Assembly (NCBI GenBank): GCA_963995505.1
Contig: OZ023185.1
Location: 13,899,691 to 13,963,690, forward strand
Reading direction: 5' to 3'
From: Hypericum androsaemum
Taxonomy: Eukaryota; Streptophyta; Magnoliopsida; Malpighiales; Hypericaceae
DNA length: 64,000 bases
A program made the position numbers and the translations under genes. Position 1 is the stretch's first letter. Each line of letters starts with the position of its first letter. The notes under the pieces were generated by a model that saw only the letters and a program-made list of their open reading frames with translations, was not told the DNA's origin and ran no database searches. Shown in pieces: positions 10,326-25,008 of this stretch.

Positions 10326-11418
10326 GGGAAAAGTCTGCTTAAATACCCTGTAGTATCGCAAAAAATCAAGTCAGTACTCTAAGGTTTAAAATATATTAAT
10401 TAAGTCAAACTTATTCTAATTAAAATCAATTAGAGGCCCGGGCAACTGCCCGGACCATGCCCGTCTTTGCCCGAACTCTGCCCGGCCACGTGGACCAACC
10501 ACATCAGATTTCTCTGATGACGTGGCCGTCTCTCCTCCTCATTTTCTCCTCTCATCTTCTCCTTCGTTGAGAAGGAATTCGAAACAGGTGGGCAGTGTCT
10601 CTCTTCTTTGACAAGGAATTCGGCCCCAACCCCCGCTGGCACTACACCATCAAGTTCATCGCCGACAAGGAGTTCCTCTAGAAGAACCGCCTCTCCCTCA
10701 AGGTCTAGCTCTTCTCTGATCGATCTCTTGGTGACCGCGAGATTAGCGAGCTCGACGTCCCTCTCAAGGAGCTCCTCGACCACCAGAACCCCTCCGCCCC
10801 TGTCTCCTATGTCGTTCGCACACCCTCTGGCAAGCCACGTGGCACCCTCACCTTCTCCTTCAAGTTCTCGGACAAGATGGCTGCCCCCGACAAAGACAAG
10901 CTCAAGGCCGCCAGCGAGCCCCCTCTCGCTTACCCCGGCGTATCCCTACCTGTTCCCTGCGTAGCAGCCGCTGTACGGTACTGGGTTTTCCACTTGGGGT
11001 ACTGGGTTTTTATTCAATTTGGTCCGCAGTGGGGAGAGAGACCGGCATCCGCTACGTTGTGGCTTTTGCCCTCCGCGGCGGAGAGGATGGAGATAACAAC
11101 GGTTGAGTGTGTTTGGTCGGTGAGGAGGTGGTGGTGGTGATGATGGCCATTAATAAGGAGTGTGGAGAGTGGGGGCATGGAGTGGAAGAAGGAGGAGGAG
11201 ATGGGAGGAGAAATTGAGGGAGGAGAGATGGCCACATCATCAGAGAAATCTGATGTGGTTGCTCCACGTGGCCGGGCAGGATTCGTGCAAGATGGGCACG
11301 GTCCGGGCCTCTAATTGATTTTAATTAGAATAAGTTTGACTCAATTGATACGTTTTAAATCACAGGGTACTGACTTAATTATTTGCGATACTACAGGATA
11401 ATTAAGTAGATTTTTCCC
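10326..11418. mobile_element. Pack-MULE-like element with ~190-bp terminal inverted repeats carrying a host gene fragment
   Basis: The left arm 10326-10525 and the reverse complement of about 11225-11418 match along their length: GGGAAAA-TCT-CTTAA, CCTGTAGTATCGCAAA, GTCAAACTTATTCTAATTA, AAATCAATTAGAGGCCCGG and CCACATCAGATTTCTCTGAT. The arms enclose about 700 bp that include a fragment of an SRC2-like gene. No transposase is present. I found no convincing 9-bp target duplication (left AAATCAATA, right AAAAAAATT), so the ends could be off by a few bases. Long inverted repeats plus captured exon sequence are the hallmark of Pack-MULEs. Confidence 0.8.
10607..10981 (+). pseudogene. Captured fragment of an SRC2-like C2-domain gene
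   Basis: In the frame starting GAC at 10610 the translation reads DKEFGPNPRWHYTIKFIADKEFL, a stop, KNRLSLKV, a stop, LFSDRSLGDREISELDVPLKELLD and then VSYVVRTPSGKPRGTLTFSFKFSDK, running into a short alanine/proline-rich tail ending about 10981. This is the second half of the C2 domain and the linker of SRC2 (soybean cold-regulated 2)-like proteins, normally membrane-associated Ca2+/phospholipid-binding proteins. There are two in-frame TAG codons (about 10679 and 10709), no N-terminal C2 strands and no start. It lies wholly between the terminal repeats of the surrounding element, so it is a transduplicated, non-functional gene piece. Family recognition is from memory. Confidence 0.75.
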
Positions 11419-14725
<3,307 letters not shown>

Positions 14726-15150
14726 TTATGTACAATTCACACTGTAGCAATACTGGTGTCATCTCTGTTCATATAGTTTTGTGTAGACTCCTATTGTACA
14801 ACTTCTTTACTGTCGCCGAAATCACCAATATTACTGTGAGTAGATGAAATTTCGGTTCGATTATCCTAAAGCTCCAACTTTCTATTCCTCTTATCCTAAA
14901 ATACATGAGAAAATCTCAGGATTCCGTTAAATTACTTCTTTAACCAAGCATGAAAATGCGGATATGGAAATGAATTCCCTGGAACGAATGATTTGGCAAC
15001 GTAGCTGAATTAAAATCGGTTACAACGAATTTTGAGGGAATTTTTGTTGTGCTACTAATTAAAAGTCCCGTTAATGAATCAACTAATAAGAGAGTTGTTC
15101 CAATTGTAACCATTTTTCGAGTTGAGCCCTTAGTAACATAATAGTGTTAA
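14726..15150. other. FtsH 3' flank and spacer
   Basis: Contains the 3' UTR of FtsH, then AT-rich sequence with no recognisable gene. Confidence 0.5.
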
Positions 15151-15151
15151 A

Positions 15152-15438
15152 TATTTGTTAGGAGAGTTGTTCTAGTGTAACTAGTTTTTAAGTATGAGCA
15201 TTCGGTTATATAACAATATTAAGAGCTTTTGATATCTTTCAAAAGTTTCACGAACTCGAACCTATAATCGGTCAGTAGGTGTGTGGATACGGGGTGCTAG
15301 AATATTTGTTAGGATAGTTGATCTAGTGTAACCAGTTTTCAAGTATGAGCATTCGGTTATACAACAATATTAAGAACTTTGATATCTTTCAAAAGTTTCA
15401 CGAGCTCGAACCTATAATCGGTCGGTAGGTGTGTGGAT
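15152..15438. repeat. Two tandem copies of a ~150-bp unit
   Basis: Copy one (about 15152-15288) and copy two (about 15302-15438) share long matches: AATATTTGTTAGGA-AGTTG, TATGAGCATTCGGTTATA, ACAATATTAAGA and the block from TTTGATATCTTTCAAAAGTT through ACCTATAATCGGTC to GTAGGTGTGTGGATA. They differ by scattered substitutions and small indels. Read on the minus strand, each has GGTTCGAG-TCGTG, loosely like a Pol III B box, so a SINE origin is possible. I could not find an A box. Confidence 0.8.
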
Positions 15439-15516
15439 ATCTGGATGTTATACAAGTAACTAGTAAAGTTGGTAACAAACAAATTGAACATTGGAGCAAC
15501 ACACAACTCCAAATGT

Positions 15517-17511
15517 ATGGGAATCAGACAAGCTATTGGGGTTCGTCTGAAGCGGGTCTACTCTTCTACTGCAACCACCACATGGCCCGTACATTTCTCC
15601 GACCCGGAAAAGGACATGGCCTTCCTCTGTTCTAGAGGCCGTACCAAAGAGGCCTTCGAGAGACACCGGCGGGAGATATGGACCAACCCGGCTCTGTTCC
15701 CTCTCCTCCTCCAATCCTGCATCCCCGACAAGTCTCTCCTCGTCGCGCGGCAGCTCCACTGCCTCGTCCTCGCCTCCGGGTACTTCGCCCACGACAAGTT
15801 CGTCAGGAACCACCTCCTCAACATGTACTCCAAGATGGGCGAGCTCGGGGACGCGCTCATGGTGTTCGACGCTATGCCGAGGAGGAATCTCATGTCCTGC
15901 AACATACTGATCGACGCTCTGATTCGCGGTGGGGACTTGCTGGCTGCGGAGAAGGTGTTTGACGAAATGCCTGAGAGGAATGTTGCGACTTGGAATGCGA
16001 TGGTTGCTGCGTTTGTGGAGTTTGAGTGCAATGAGGTGGGGGTTGGTTTGTTTAGGGAGATGCTGGCGGCTGGGTTTGCGCCGGATGAGTTTACGCTGAG
16101 TAGCGTGCTTAGTGGGTGTGCGGGGATGAGGGATTTGGGGTCGGGGAGGCAGGTACATGGGTGCGTGGTGAAATGTGGGTTTGGGAACCACTTGATTGTT
16201 GGGAATTCGTTGGGGCATATGTACATGAAGGGTAGGAGTTTAGGGGAAGGAGAGGAAGTGATTAGAGCATTGCCAACTCGAAGCGTGGTCGCATGGAATA
16301 CACTCATTGCGGGGAAAGCGCAGAATGGACAGTCCGAGGAAGTGATGGAACAGTATTGTATGATGAGGAAAGTAGGCTTAAGACCGGATAGGATTACGTT
16401 TGTGAGTGTGATTAGTTCATGTTCTGACATGGCAACACTCGGCCAAGGTCAGCAGATCCACGCTGATGCGATCAAAGCCGGTGCTAGTTCTGTTGTTGCC
16501 GTGGTTAGTACTTTGATTAGTATGTACTCAAAGTGTGGATGCCTGGAAGACTCTGTGAAAGCGTTCTCGGAATGCGAAGATGACGATGGTGTTTTGTGGA
16601 GCTCGATGATCTCTGCCTATGCATTTCATGGATGTGGGGAGGAGGCCATTGCATTGTTCGAACGCATGCAACTCGAATGCATAGGGGTGAATGATGTTAC
16701 GTTTTTGGGCTTGCTCTACGCATGTAGTCATTGCGGATTAAAGGAACAAGGGATGCATTATTTTGAGTTGATGAAGGAGAAGTATGGACTGGTCCCCAAA
16801 TTGGAACACTACACTTGTATGGTTGACCTGCTTGGTAGAACGGGTTGTTTAGACGATGCAGAGGCTGTCATAAGATCAATGCCTGTGAAAGCCGATGCTA
16901 TTATCTGGAAAACATTGCTCTCTGCGTGTAAAGTTCACAAGAAAGTGGAAATGGCCAGAAGGATCGGGCAAGAAGTGCTTAAACTCGCTCCTCATGATTC
17001 ATCTTCTTACGTGCTGCTCTCGCACATCCATGCTTCTGCTAGGAGTTGGCAGGGTGTTTCAGAGGTGAGAAAGGCAATGAGAGACAGGAATGTGAAGAAA
17101 GAACCAGGTGTAAGCTGGTTCGAGCTGAAGAATCGGGTTTATCGGTTCACTATGGCTGACAAATCCAATCCGATGTCGGAGGAGATCGATATCTATCTTA
17201 AAGAGTTAATGGAGGAGATGAAGTTGAGGGGTTATAGGCCTGATACCGGATCCATATTGCACGACATGGATCATGAAGAGAAAGAGAACAGCCTGGCTCA
17301 CCATAGCGAAAAGTTGGCAGTCGCGTTTGCTCTGATGAACACACAGCCGGGTGTGCCAATCAGGATTATGAAGAACTTGCGCGTCTGCGGCGATTGCCAT
17401 GTAGCTTTCAAGTACATTTCTGACATTAAAGGCCGAGAGATTATCGTTCGAGACAATAGTAGATTTCATCGCTTTAAGAATGGAGAATGCTCTTGCAGAG
17501 ATTTTTGGTAA
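15517..17511 (+). CDS. DYW-class pentatricopeptide repeat protein (probable organellar C-to-U RNA editing factor)
   Basis: PLS-class PPR proteins with a DYW domain bind a specific RNA site and deaminate a C in plastids or mitochondria. The single-exon frame gives 664 residues from the ATG at 15517 ([17 protein letters not shown], basic and serine-rich, suiting an organelle presequence). The longer frame starts with a non-ATG codon and was not used. PPR units run from about residue 50 (LFPLLLQSC, then [11 protein letters not shown]) to about 490, followed by E and E+ motifs ([16 protein letters not shown]). The DYW domain has the deaminase-type HSE (SEKLAVAF), the CGDCH zinc motif and the terminal CSCRDFW. 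From memory it resembles Arabidopsis At2g41080. No stops or frameshifts. It ends 116 bp from the convergent RAB gene. Confidence 0.95.
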   Translation: MGIRQAIGVRLKRVYSSTATTTWPVHFSDPEKDMAFLCSRGRTKEAFERHRREIWTNPALFPLLLQSCIPDKSLLVARQLHCLVLASGYFAHDKFVRNHLLNMYSKMGELGDALMVFDAMPRRNLMSCNILIDALIRGGDLLAAEKVFDEMPERNVATWNAMVAAFVEFECNEVGVGLFREMLAAGFAPDEFTLSSVLSGCAGMRDLGSGRQVHGCVVKCGFGNHLIVGNSLGHMYMKGRSLGEGEEVIRALPTRSVVAWNTLIAGKAQNGQSEEVMEQYCMMRKVGLRPDRITFVSVISSCSDMATLGQGQQIHADAIKAGASSVVAVVSTLISMYSKCGCLEDSVKAFSECEDDDGVLWSSMISAYAFHGCGEEAIALFERMQLECIGVNDVTFLGLLYACSHCGLKEQGMHYFELMKEKYGLVPKLEHYTCMVDLLGRTGCLDDAEAVIRSMPVKADAIIWKTLLSACKVHKKVEMARRIGQEVLKLAPHDSSSYVLLSHIHASARSWQGVSEVRKAMRDRNVKKEPGVSWFELKNRVYRFTMADKSNPMSEEIDIYLKELMEEMKLRGYRPDTGSILHDMDHEEKENSLAHHSEKLAVAFALMNTQPGVPIRIMKNLRVCGDCHVAFKYISDIKGREIIVRDNSRFHRFKNGECSCRDFW

Positions 17512-17627
17512 GACCATTCCATTCCTTGAATCAATTCGATCCGATACGGTCCGTTTTATCTATGTGAATCTGGCATTGATACAATTGAAATAACGCCGCT
17601 TTAAGTCCCCGTCGACTTCAAACACTC

Positions 17628-18985
17628 CTAACTAGAGCAGCATCCAATCCTTTTGAAAACAGAGGCATCCTGTTTAACATTTATGGTCTCTCCTTTGGAT
17701 GGAACAGAAGCCGTCGATTCATCACCGCCTGCCTCGACCGCCCTTTTGCTCACGATCCTATATATCTGAGTGAGGACTTCGGTGAATGCACTTTCCACGT
17801 TTGTTGCATCTAAAGCAGAGGTTTCCATGAAGTAGAGGGACTCCCTCTCGGCGAAATCCTTGCCAACTTCAGTGGAGACAGCTACGAGGTGCCGAAGATC
17901 TGACTTGTTGCCAATAAGCATGACGACTATGTTAGGGTCTGTATGGTCCCTGAGCTCTCTGAGCCACCTCGCAGCATTTTCAAAAGTGGCATGCCGTGTG
18001 ACATCGTAAACAAGCAAGGCCCCAACCGCTCCTCGATAGTAGGCGCTCGTGATTGCGCGGTACCTGCATGGAAACCACTTTCCACAACATTTAACCATCT
18101 GAAGATTGCCATGGAAACAAAAGTTCACTTGCTGAATGAGGCCATAATGTGATTGCACAATAATACCTCTCAAATACTAAAATTATATCAAGATTCTACA
18201 GATAAGAATCAAAATTGTGAATTTTTACACCCTCAATTCACTAAGCAACCTGAAAGTCCATTCTAAGCAGCTTTTCAGCAGTGCAAAATGAAATCTCTCT
18301 CCGGTCACAATCTTACAAACTTGGCTAATGACATTAGTTTAACCTAAAATGTCTAATAAAAAAGTAAATAATGGACCGAAAAATTCTGCTTCTGCCTTGT
18401 CTTGTCAATCAGCCTAAAATGTGTGACATTCAACACCGGATCGAATATATGCCTTCCACGCCTACAGCTAGACGAAGCTAACGACCAAGAACCAAATCTC
18501 ACCAAAAACATCTCAGCTCACTATACAAAGTTGGAAACTTTCACCTGTTAACATCAACAAAAAATAAACTTTTTTTCTCGAACTGAACAAGAAAGAATTT
18601 TTTTTTTGTCAAGACGGTATTGAGCTTTACTTCCTTCCCAAGCAAAGGTTTGCCATTTTCACAAAACAAGTAACGCGGGAAACAAAGACCCAGATCGGAG
18701 AATCTCCCACGGAAGCCATACCAACAAACAAATAGCAACCCGAAAGAGAGGAAACTAAGAAAGGAGGGACCTTTCTTGGCCAGCGGTGTCCCAAATCTGG
18801 GCCTTGATGAGCTTGGAGTCAACAGTCAAGGTCTTGGTGGCGAACTCAACACCAATGGTGGACTTGGACTCGAGGTTGAACTCGTTCTTGGTGAAGCGGG
18901 AGAGAAGGTTCGACTTGCCCACACCGGAGTCCCCAATCAGCACCAGCTTGAACAAGTAGTCGTACTCGTCCTCGTACCCCGCCAT
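17628..18985 (-). CDS. RABA1: RABA1-type (Rab11-like) small GTPase
   Basis: RABA1 GTPases direct post-Golgi/trans-Golgi vesicle traffic to the plasma membrane and cell plate. Exon 1 is 18985-18771 and exon 2 is 18063-17628, with the intron GT...AG between (707 bp), giving 216 residues. The junction completes [15 protein letters not shown]. Motifs: P-loop GDSGVGKS (18-25), switch I with the invariant T in STIGVEF, WDTAGQE, NKSD, ETSA, and a C-terminal CC(SS) for geranylgeranylation. The start [13 protein letters not shown] and the phrases [22 protein letters not shown] and [14 protein letters not shown] place it in subclade A1 rather than A2, from memory. The intron position in the GQER/Y codon run is one I recall as common in plant RABA genes. 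A (CT)n tract lies in the 5' leader. Intact. Confidence 0.95.
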
Positions 18986-20771
18986 CTCTATCTATACACT
19001 ACTTCTATATCCCTAACTTCCTTCTCTCTCTCTCTCTCTCTCTCGTGGTTTCTTTTTTTTTTCTTGAGTTGGGTTTGGTGCTTTGGGTGGTGGGGCTTCT
19101 GGGTTTTCCCTAAAGGTGCGAGCTTTGGTTTCTTGTGGTTGGGTGGGGAGGTACCGTTAGTGGGAAAGCTTTTGGATGGCTGGGCGGTGGTGGGTCTTAG
19201 TTAGCAGCTACTGGGTGGCGATGGAAATGATAGGCGACTGTTTTTGTTCTACTTCAGGAAAAGGGCAAGGTTGCGCCGAATAAGGTGCTACTGCCATTAT
19301 GGAGGAGAGGAGGGCTACCATTTCTGGTCTTTTCTTCCCTTTTCATTCTCTTTGGAGTTGGGATTTGGTGGAATGTATATGTTATTTCAGTTGGGGAAAT
19401 TATTTCTAGTATGAATACAACTTATAGTCCCTAAACTTAGATATAATGTCGTTTCAAGTATATTTCATAGTTATTATTAAGTCATTAAGTTTTGAGAGGT
19501 TGAAGTGGTTGGTTGTTATGCTCTCTTTTTCTCAATAGTTAGCCAAAATTCTCTTTCTTTTCAACCTAAAATTATTACGTTACTATCTTTTATAAATAAC
19601 TAAGCAAGAAAATTTGTCAAATATCTACTATATTTACAAACTTTGGAGTTTGGTTTATAAAATTGTAGTCCCATTAACATAAACAACACCAAACTAACAA
19701 TTAGAAGTCACAAGAAAAAAAATCTTAATCCAAGGAAATTCATATCAAAAAACTCTCAATATAATGGTATGTACGGCTTGTTTTATGCTACCCATAATAT
19801 AATGATGAGTGAGGCTCTTTTTATCAAGATTTGGTCCACAAGTTGCATGATCTCACTTGTTCAAGACTAAATTCTAAGAGCGATTCAAGTAAATTAGGCT
19901 AACAACTAAAGTTATGCTAATATATGTCTCGGAACAAAGGATTTAATCACAAATTGAGAAAAATATGGACCTGATGTTGTTGGAACATCTACCTGCCTCG
20001 TGCTTTTGAATTAACTAAGTTTATAGTAGTGCTTTTGAGTTAACGAAGTTAGAAAATATTTGATTGATACCAGAAAGGAAGTGGATAGATTATTTATTGT
20101 ATTTGACGAATTTTCTTACTTACCTATTTGTTGAAAAAAGGGCATTTTTGGCACTCTATTATAATCATTGACTAAGAAATAGACATAAGGATGAATCACT
20201 TTAATTTTTTAAAATTCGGTGACTAAATAATTATGAAGTGGATCTCCCGGTGCATTATAGGTATCTATAAATTCTAACCTTAGAAAAAGGTATCTACGAT
20301 TTTTTTTTTCCCCAAAATAATATGGACCCACCACTTAACAAGCCCGAACCTAAATTTTGATTGGTGCATTTTAGTTCCACCGAATCCGATTCTGTGCGAT
20401 TTGGTCATCTGTAACATAAAAAATCCATTTCAAGTTTAATTGGATGCAAAAGTAGGAGATATGGTTCGGTATAATCGACACTACACGTAATTTTACCCTA
20501 CATATCAAGTGACAATGTTTAAGCCGTCGGAGACCAGTCATAAATTGCAAAAACATGATAAATGTAAATGCTTTAGAATGCCCCTAGATCTTGGACCAAA
20601 ACTTCAGCAATGATTAAATTGATATACTATACGATTATTGCCTTACTTTTGTAGAAATCCCAATAATTCGTTCGTACACATCTATACAAGGTATAAGAAT
20701 TGATCTCCACACGCCAATTGGTGATTAGATTGTTGACTATACAGTGGATGATTTATACTAGCAAGTGATCA
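18986..20771. other. RAB promoter and AT-rich spacer
   Basis: A CT microsatellite (about 19020-19044) lies some 40 bp upstream of the RAB ATG, in its probable 5' UTR. The rest is AT-rich, with one short direct repeat (TAGTGCTTTTGA-TTAAC-AAGTT, near 19998-20052). No genes recognised. Confidence 0.5.
19020..19044. repeat. (CT)n microsatellite in the RAB 5' leader
   Basis: About a dozen CT units, read as GA on the gene's strand, immediately upstream of the coding start. Confidence 0.9.
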
Positions 20772-23700
20772 CTAATCCTTGTTGGACATAGCCTCCGGTA
20801 ACTTAAAACTGGGACGTTTGTCAACACCACGCCTGGAGTACTCCCTCCATCTTCGTGCAGCCGCCGCCGCTCGCTTCGCCCTCTCTTCCACTTCCTCGTC
20901 TGCAGAAAACTCCATATCAGTGTCGCCTTCGAAACAGCGAACGTAACGCTAAGAGAAATATGCATGTCTTCACTGTGAAGCCAAACTAGTCTAGGCAAGT
21001 GAACTCGTTTGCATTGCTGGAAAGAGTCAAGGTTTCTCAAAAGCCAGAGCCAAAACCTTTAACCAACTTTTGTTCCCACCAAGATTCGCTTACCTGAACT
21101 TTGGTACTCCTTTGGATTGCGCCAAAGGTTGTCCCAGTATGATTCCGCCTTATTGGGATCGTTCTGCTTCGTCATCCTTACTTTAGCTTGCGCCTGCAGG
21201 ATGATTTTGGCCTTAGCTTGAAGAAAATAACTAGAAATATTGTGAAACACCACAGGCATTATATCTATCATCCTTGTTTCTGATAAACGTTACATCCTAC
21301 TTCGTGCTGTGAGCGTACAAAGTTTTTGCACGGCACACACAGTTCCTCCACAAAAGATGAACGTGGAATCATTACACTAAAACAAGATCTACAAATAATG
21401 ATAGTGGATGAAAGTGCTGTGGGTCGTACCAAGACTTTAGCTTGCCTTTTCTCCCACCGCGAGCTTGCCTGTCAGATTGCAAGGTACTTAATGAGCAAGA
21501 ATGTTATTAGACAAAAGAGAAGTTTGAGACTAGGAATCTGCATCTCTTTGTTTTACTCAATACTCTCCATCACTAAACAATATCATTAACCGTTGATCGA
21601 TCTACGCATGCAATCTCATTGCAACAGTTGCAGTATTTATGAAGTAAAAATGTAAACGAATGGTAAATATGCAATTCACATGCGCATAATCTTGCCTGGC
21701 TATCCACGATACTCCTAAGGCTAAGTGGAAAGGAGGAAGATATTATACTTGATTAAGTTTTACCAACTCCCGCCATAATTACGTGGTTTAATAAAATGGT
21801 AAAAGTTGCAGAGCATTTGCACAAGCAACTAAATTTGAGCATCTGACGGGTTTAAGATCTTACCACTCTGAAAACATCGACTGCAGAAGCTCCCATTCCA
21901 GAAAGCATAAATGCAACCTTATCATCAGAAAACACAGCAACTTAATTGCCAGGAAATGGTTAGGCCAATAGTGAAGCTGATACTTAATCGCTCACTACAA
22001 TTCAGTCTACAAATTACAAACCCAAATAGGATATTCCAATGAAGATAGAATACGAACACCAACCAAAATAAAAGGTAAGGCATGAGAAGTCATAACTTGG
22101 CCTGATGATTCAACCACGGAGGGAAAAACATGAAGAGAACATCAGCAGTTCTATATTTATTACAAGTTTACACAAGACAATGTTTGCTTGTTTTGAAAAG
22201 TAAAATTTGAACAAGAAGACGGGTGAGTTCGTTACAGTTAGCATTGCACATGCAAAAACTCAATTCATTCATACCCATAAGTGATGCATATTGTCTTATG
22301 GTAGGGTCTATTACATTCAGGGTACATAACTTCACAGAAATACTTTTCTGACCCATCAAGAGGAAATTTGTGACTAGTAACTCCAGTCTTGCCGTATGAC
22401 GAATATTTATGATCATTGGAACTATTATTAGTTATTATGATTTTGATCATTGGTCCGCTATGCTACATCAAGTCTAGAATCAGAATTGAAAAGCTAAATA
22501 TCAGGTGAGTTCCTTACATTGACTCTTTCCACTCTGCGCATTTCATCTTCAAGTAATGATAGTTGAGCTGCGGATGTCCAATGGATGCAGTCAACTGGAC
22601 TGAAAAACAAGCATTCACAATTAAACCATCAAGAAGCTACGAGTTCTTCATCAGAAAATAAAACCATACCTCCAGGAAACAAGAAACTTAAGTTTCAGAG
22701 TACCAAAATAGCACAGTTTTGTCTGCTTGACAAATGTTTTTGTTTTCCTTTGAGTGAATGATCGGATGTTCCGAAACATGCATATGCTTTACTTCAGTTG
22801 ATACTTTTTGAAATTTGGTTTGCATATGATGGAATATCACTTGCATCTGATCTAAGCAAGTTTCATGAGAAAGACAAGTTCATGACTAGGCGAAAAGTAT
22901 TAGCAAGTACATATTATTTCTTTTACGTCTTAGCCACAAGTGTAACAAAACCACACTGTATGTAAGCGTGTGCACGTTTCTGTCCGTTTAAGCAATTAAA
23001 CTAAATGACAGCTTGATTTGTTTTCTGCAGTAACAGCAGCCATCATACAGCTGACACTAAACTAATGATGTTTGGCTTGATAGGATGGTGTACAAAGTCT
23101 TAGCAGCATCGATTTCGGAAAGAAATATCAGGTGCATAAAGCCAGAGATTTACCAACTGTCAATTGCTTGTTGGACAATATCACGATGTCCAGACTGGCA
23201 ATAGGCTCTAGCCCTTCCAAAGTCCTCCTCTATTCTGAATACATCATCGGCTAAGTTTGCACAGTTTTTGCATCCTGTTAAGATAACCAACTCACATTAT
23301 TGCCATGATGTCACATTCTTCTCCAATTTTTAGTTCCTGCATTCAAGTATTAGCAGTATCTATCTATGGAAAGCAAACTCTAATGCACAAATCTATATCA
23401 ACAACGTCTTCAGCGCCATTGGGTTGAGAAAACTACTGCTTCTAATGCACATTGTAGAGAGGCTTTGGTAAGATTACAGATCATTTGATGAAATTTCGCA
23501 GGAGAACAAGACAAGCATACCTATACAGCTGAACTCATCCACAAATACATGATCTTTGGCCTTGGAGTCATCCAGGAAGGGGTTGATTGCAGTCAAGGCA
23601 TACCCATGAATTTCATCATAAATCATACGCTGAACAGGATCACTGAGCACCTGCACTGCAACAATAAATTATGCTAGGAAGCACAAGAGATGCAGATCAA

Positions 23701-24505
23701 CCGGTGAGCTCAACCGATGATAAGAAAAAGCGGACCCACCTCATAAACCTCGTTAATGAACATGCAGAAATTCGTGGTCTCCGGATCATCCCCACTCAAA
23801 TCGGGGTGGCAAGCTTTCATGCAGTTGTAATATGCTTTCTTAATCTGTGCTGGAGTCGCATCTGGAAGCTGTCAAACATTACAAATAGCAATAAATCATC
23901 ACCAAATACCCTAAGAAGAACTACCTCTTCCTGCATTATACGAGACCGACTGATTGAGCAGAAGATACAGCAGCGAATTAGACTTGCACACACAAAAGAT
24001 GATCGATCTAGTCACCTTGGCAAAACCGTTGAATATGCAAGCAAGCAAGCTCATAATCTATATACACCTCAAAATCAACCAAATCACTTAAGGCCTTTCG
24101 GACAGAACATATCATGGGATATCACAGTAACAAAAGGAGCCTAATCCTTAACTACCAGAATCAGTTCTTTATCACGTGAAAAGAAAACCACGAGAAAAAG
24201 ATACGGTCTTTTCAACAATAGTTGAATTGGATTTCCTTAAAAAAGTCTCGAATTCGAGCCGGAGTAAAAAAGACGAAAACTTTACAACGAGAACAGCCAC
24301 CCACCAGGCCCAAAACGGCGTAGTAGTCATCGGCGACCGCGTCGGTGGAGATTGAACCGTCGGTGGCGACCTTCACGCTCTCAAGACACCTCCTTTTGGA
24401 CACGCGCCAAGGGGAAGTGACAGTAGTACCGGATGGTCTGGAGAAGAGGCGCCAAGATGGGTTCTGGTTGATCTTGAGGACGACGGGCGACAGCATCTGA
24501 GCCAT
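20772..24505 (-). CDS. Plastid J-domain protein fused to a [4Fe-4S] ferredoxin-like domain
   Basis: Nine exons were assigned by frame and GT-AG signals: 24505-24305, 23868-23740, 23650-23521, 23274-23154, 22599-22518, 21917-21864, 21468-21430, 21211-21094 and 20899-20772. They total 1002 nt, or 333 residues, with every junction in phase. Residues 1-50 look like a plastid transit peptide. A J domain begins DDYYAVLGLLPDATPAQIKKAYYNCMK and has HPD at 88-90, the Hsp70-stimulating motif. Then comes FVDEFSCIGCKNC (Cys 152, 155, 158) and CPVDC (194-198), a single-cluster ferredoxin pattern, followed by a lysine/arginine-rich coiled region. This architecture matches the chloroplast DJC76/77/82 group of Arabidopsis, from memory. 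Exon 8's acceptor (GCTAAG) is the least certain junction. Biochemical role not established here. Confidence 0.88.
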
Positions 24506-24766
24506 TTCACCCTCTCCTCCTTCCTTACTTGGTAGTTGGTCGGTCTTATGTGCAAAGTACGAGAAACTTTGGAGCTTCTCGGGAGATAATTGCAGGGTGG
24601 TGGGATATTTCCCGGGAATTTTGAGGAGGAGGAAATTTCTGGCGTGGAAGGGAGAAATGCTGAGATGGCAATTCCTGGGCCGTGGAAACAATTTTATGAT
24701 CACACTTTTGTATCTAATGTAGTTAAAATTTGTGTAAATTTTAGCTCGAAAGTCTTTATTTGAATA

Positions 24767-24888
24767 CCAATTCATGTATGGTCTGATGGATACGGTGTCA
24801 GTCTTTAAGCATGAAGTGGGAGGATCGAATCTTATGATAATCTAAGATCTAAAATTGTAGAAACAATTTAAATCTCACAAAAAAAAAT
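24767..24888 (+). mobile_element. tRNA-derived SINE, copy 1
   Basis: It begins CCAATTCATG, then TATGGTCTGATGGATACGG containing a Pol III A-box-like string. AAGTGGGAGGATCGAATCT (B-box-like GGATCGAATC) follows, with a poly(A) tail after AATCTCAC. It is the same unit as 31347-31463. Imperfect flanking repeats TTTATTTGAAT (24755-24765) and TTTAATTGAAT (24889-24899) look like a target-site duplication. Confidence 0.75.
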
Positions 24889-25008
24889 TTTAATTGAATG
24901 ACTTGTTGAGCCGTTTATGTTTCACACGTGGCGGCTTGTGGACAACTTTGTTCCCCACTCGAACAAGCAAGTGCTGGGATGTTCTCGCGACAAGAGTGTA
25001 CGTTTTAG

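Noticed and set aside
10608..10964. 118-codon open frame on the plus strand
   Set aside because: It is the wrong frame over the captured SRC2-like fragment; the family-like reading is in another frame and has stops.
11014..11267. Minus-strand frames rich in His and Pro
   Set aside because: They fall in the GGT-repeat core and right arm of the Pack-MULE-like element, with no domain and overlapping alternative frames.
23671..24144. 157-aa plus-strand frame in the J-ferredoxin locus
   Set aside because: It covers an exon and introns of the minus-strand gene and has no recognisable domain.
24780..24830. Possible tRNA gene
   Set aside because: A- and B-box-like strings are present, but no cloverleaf could be drawn, and a second copy with poly(A) and a TSD shows it is a SINE.
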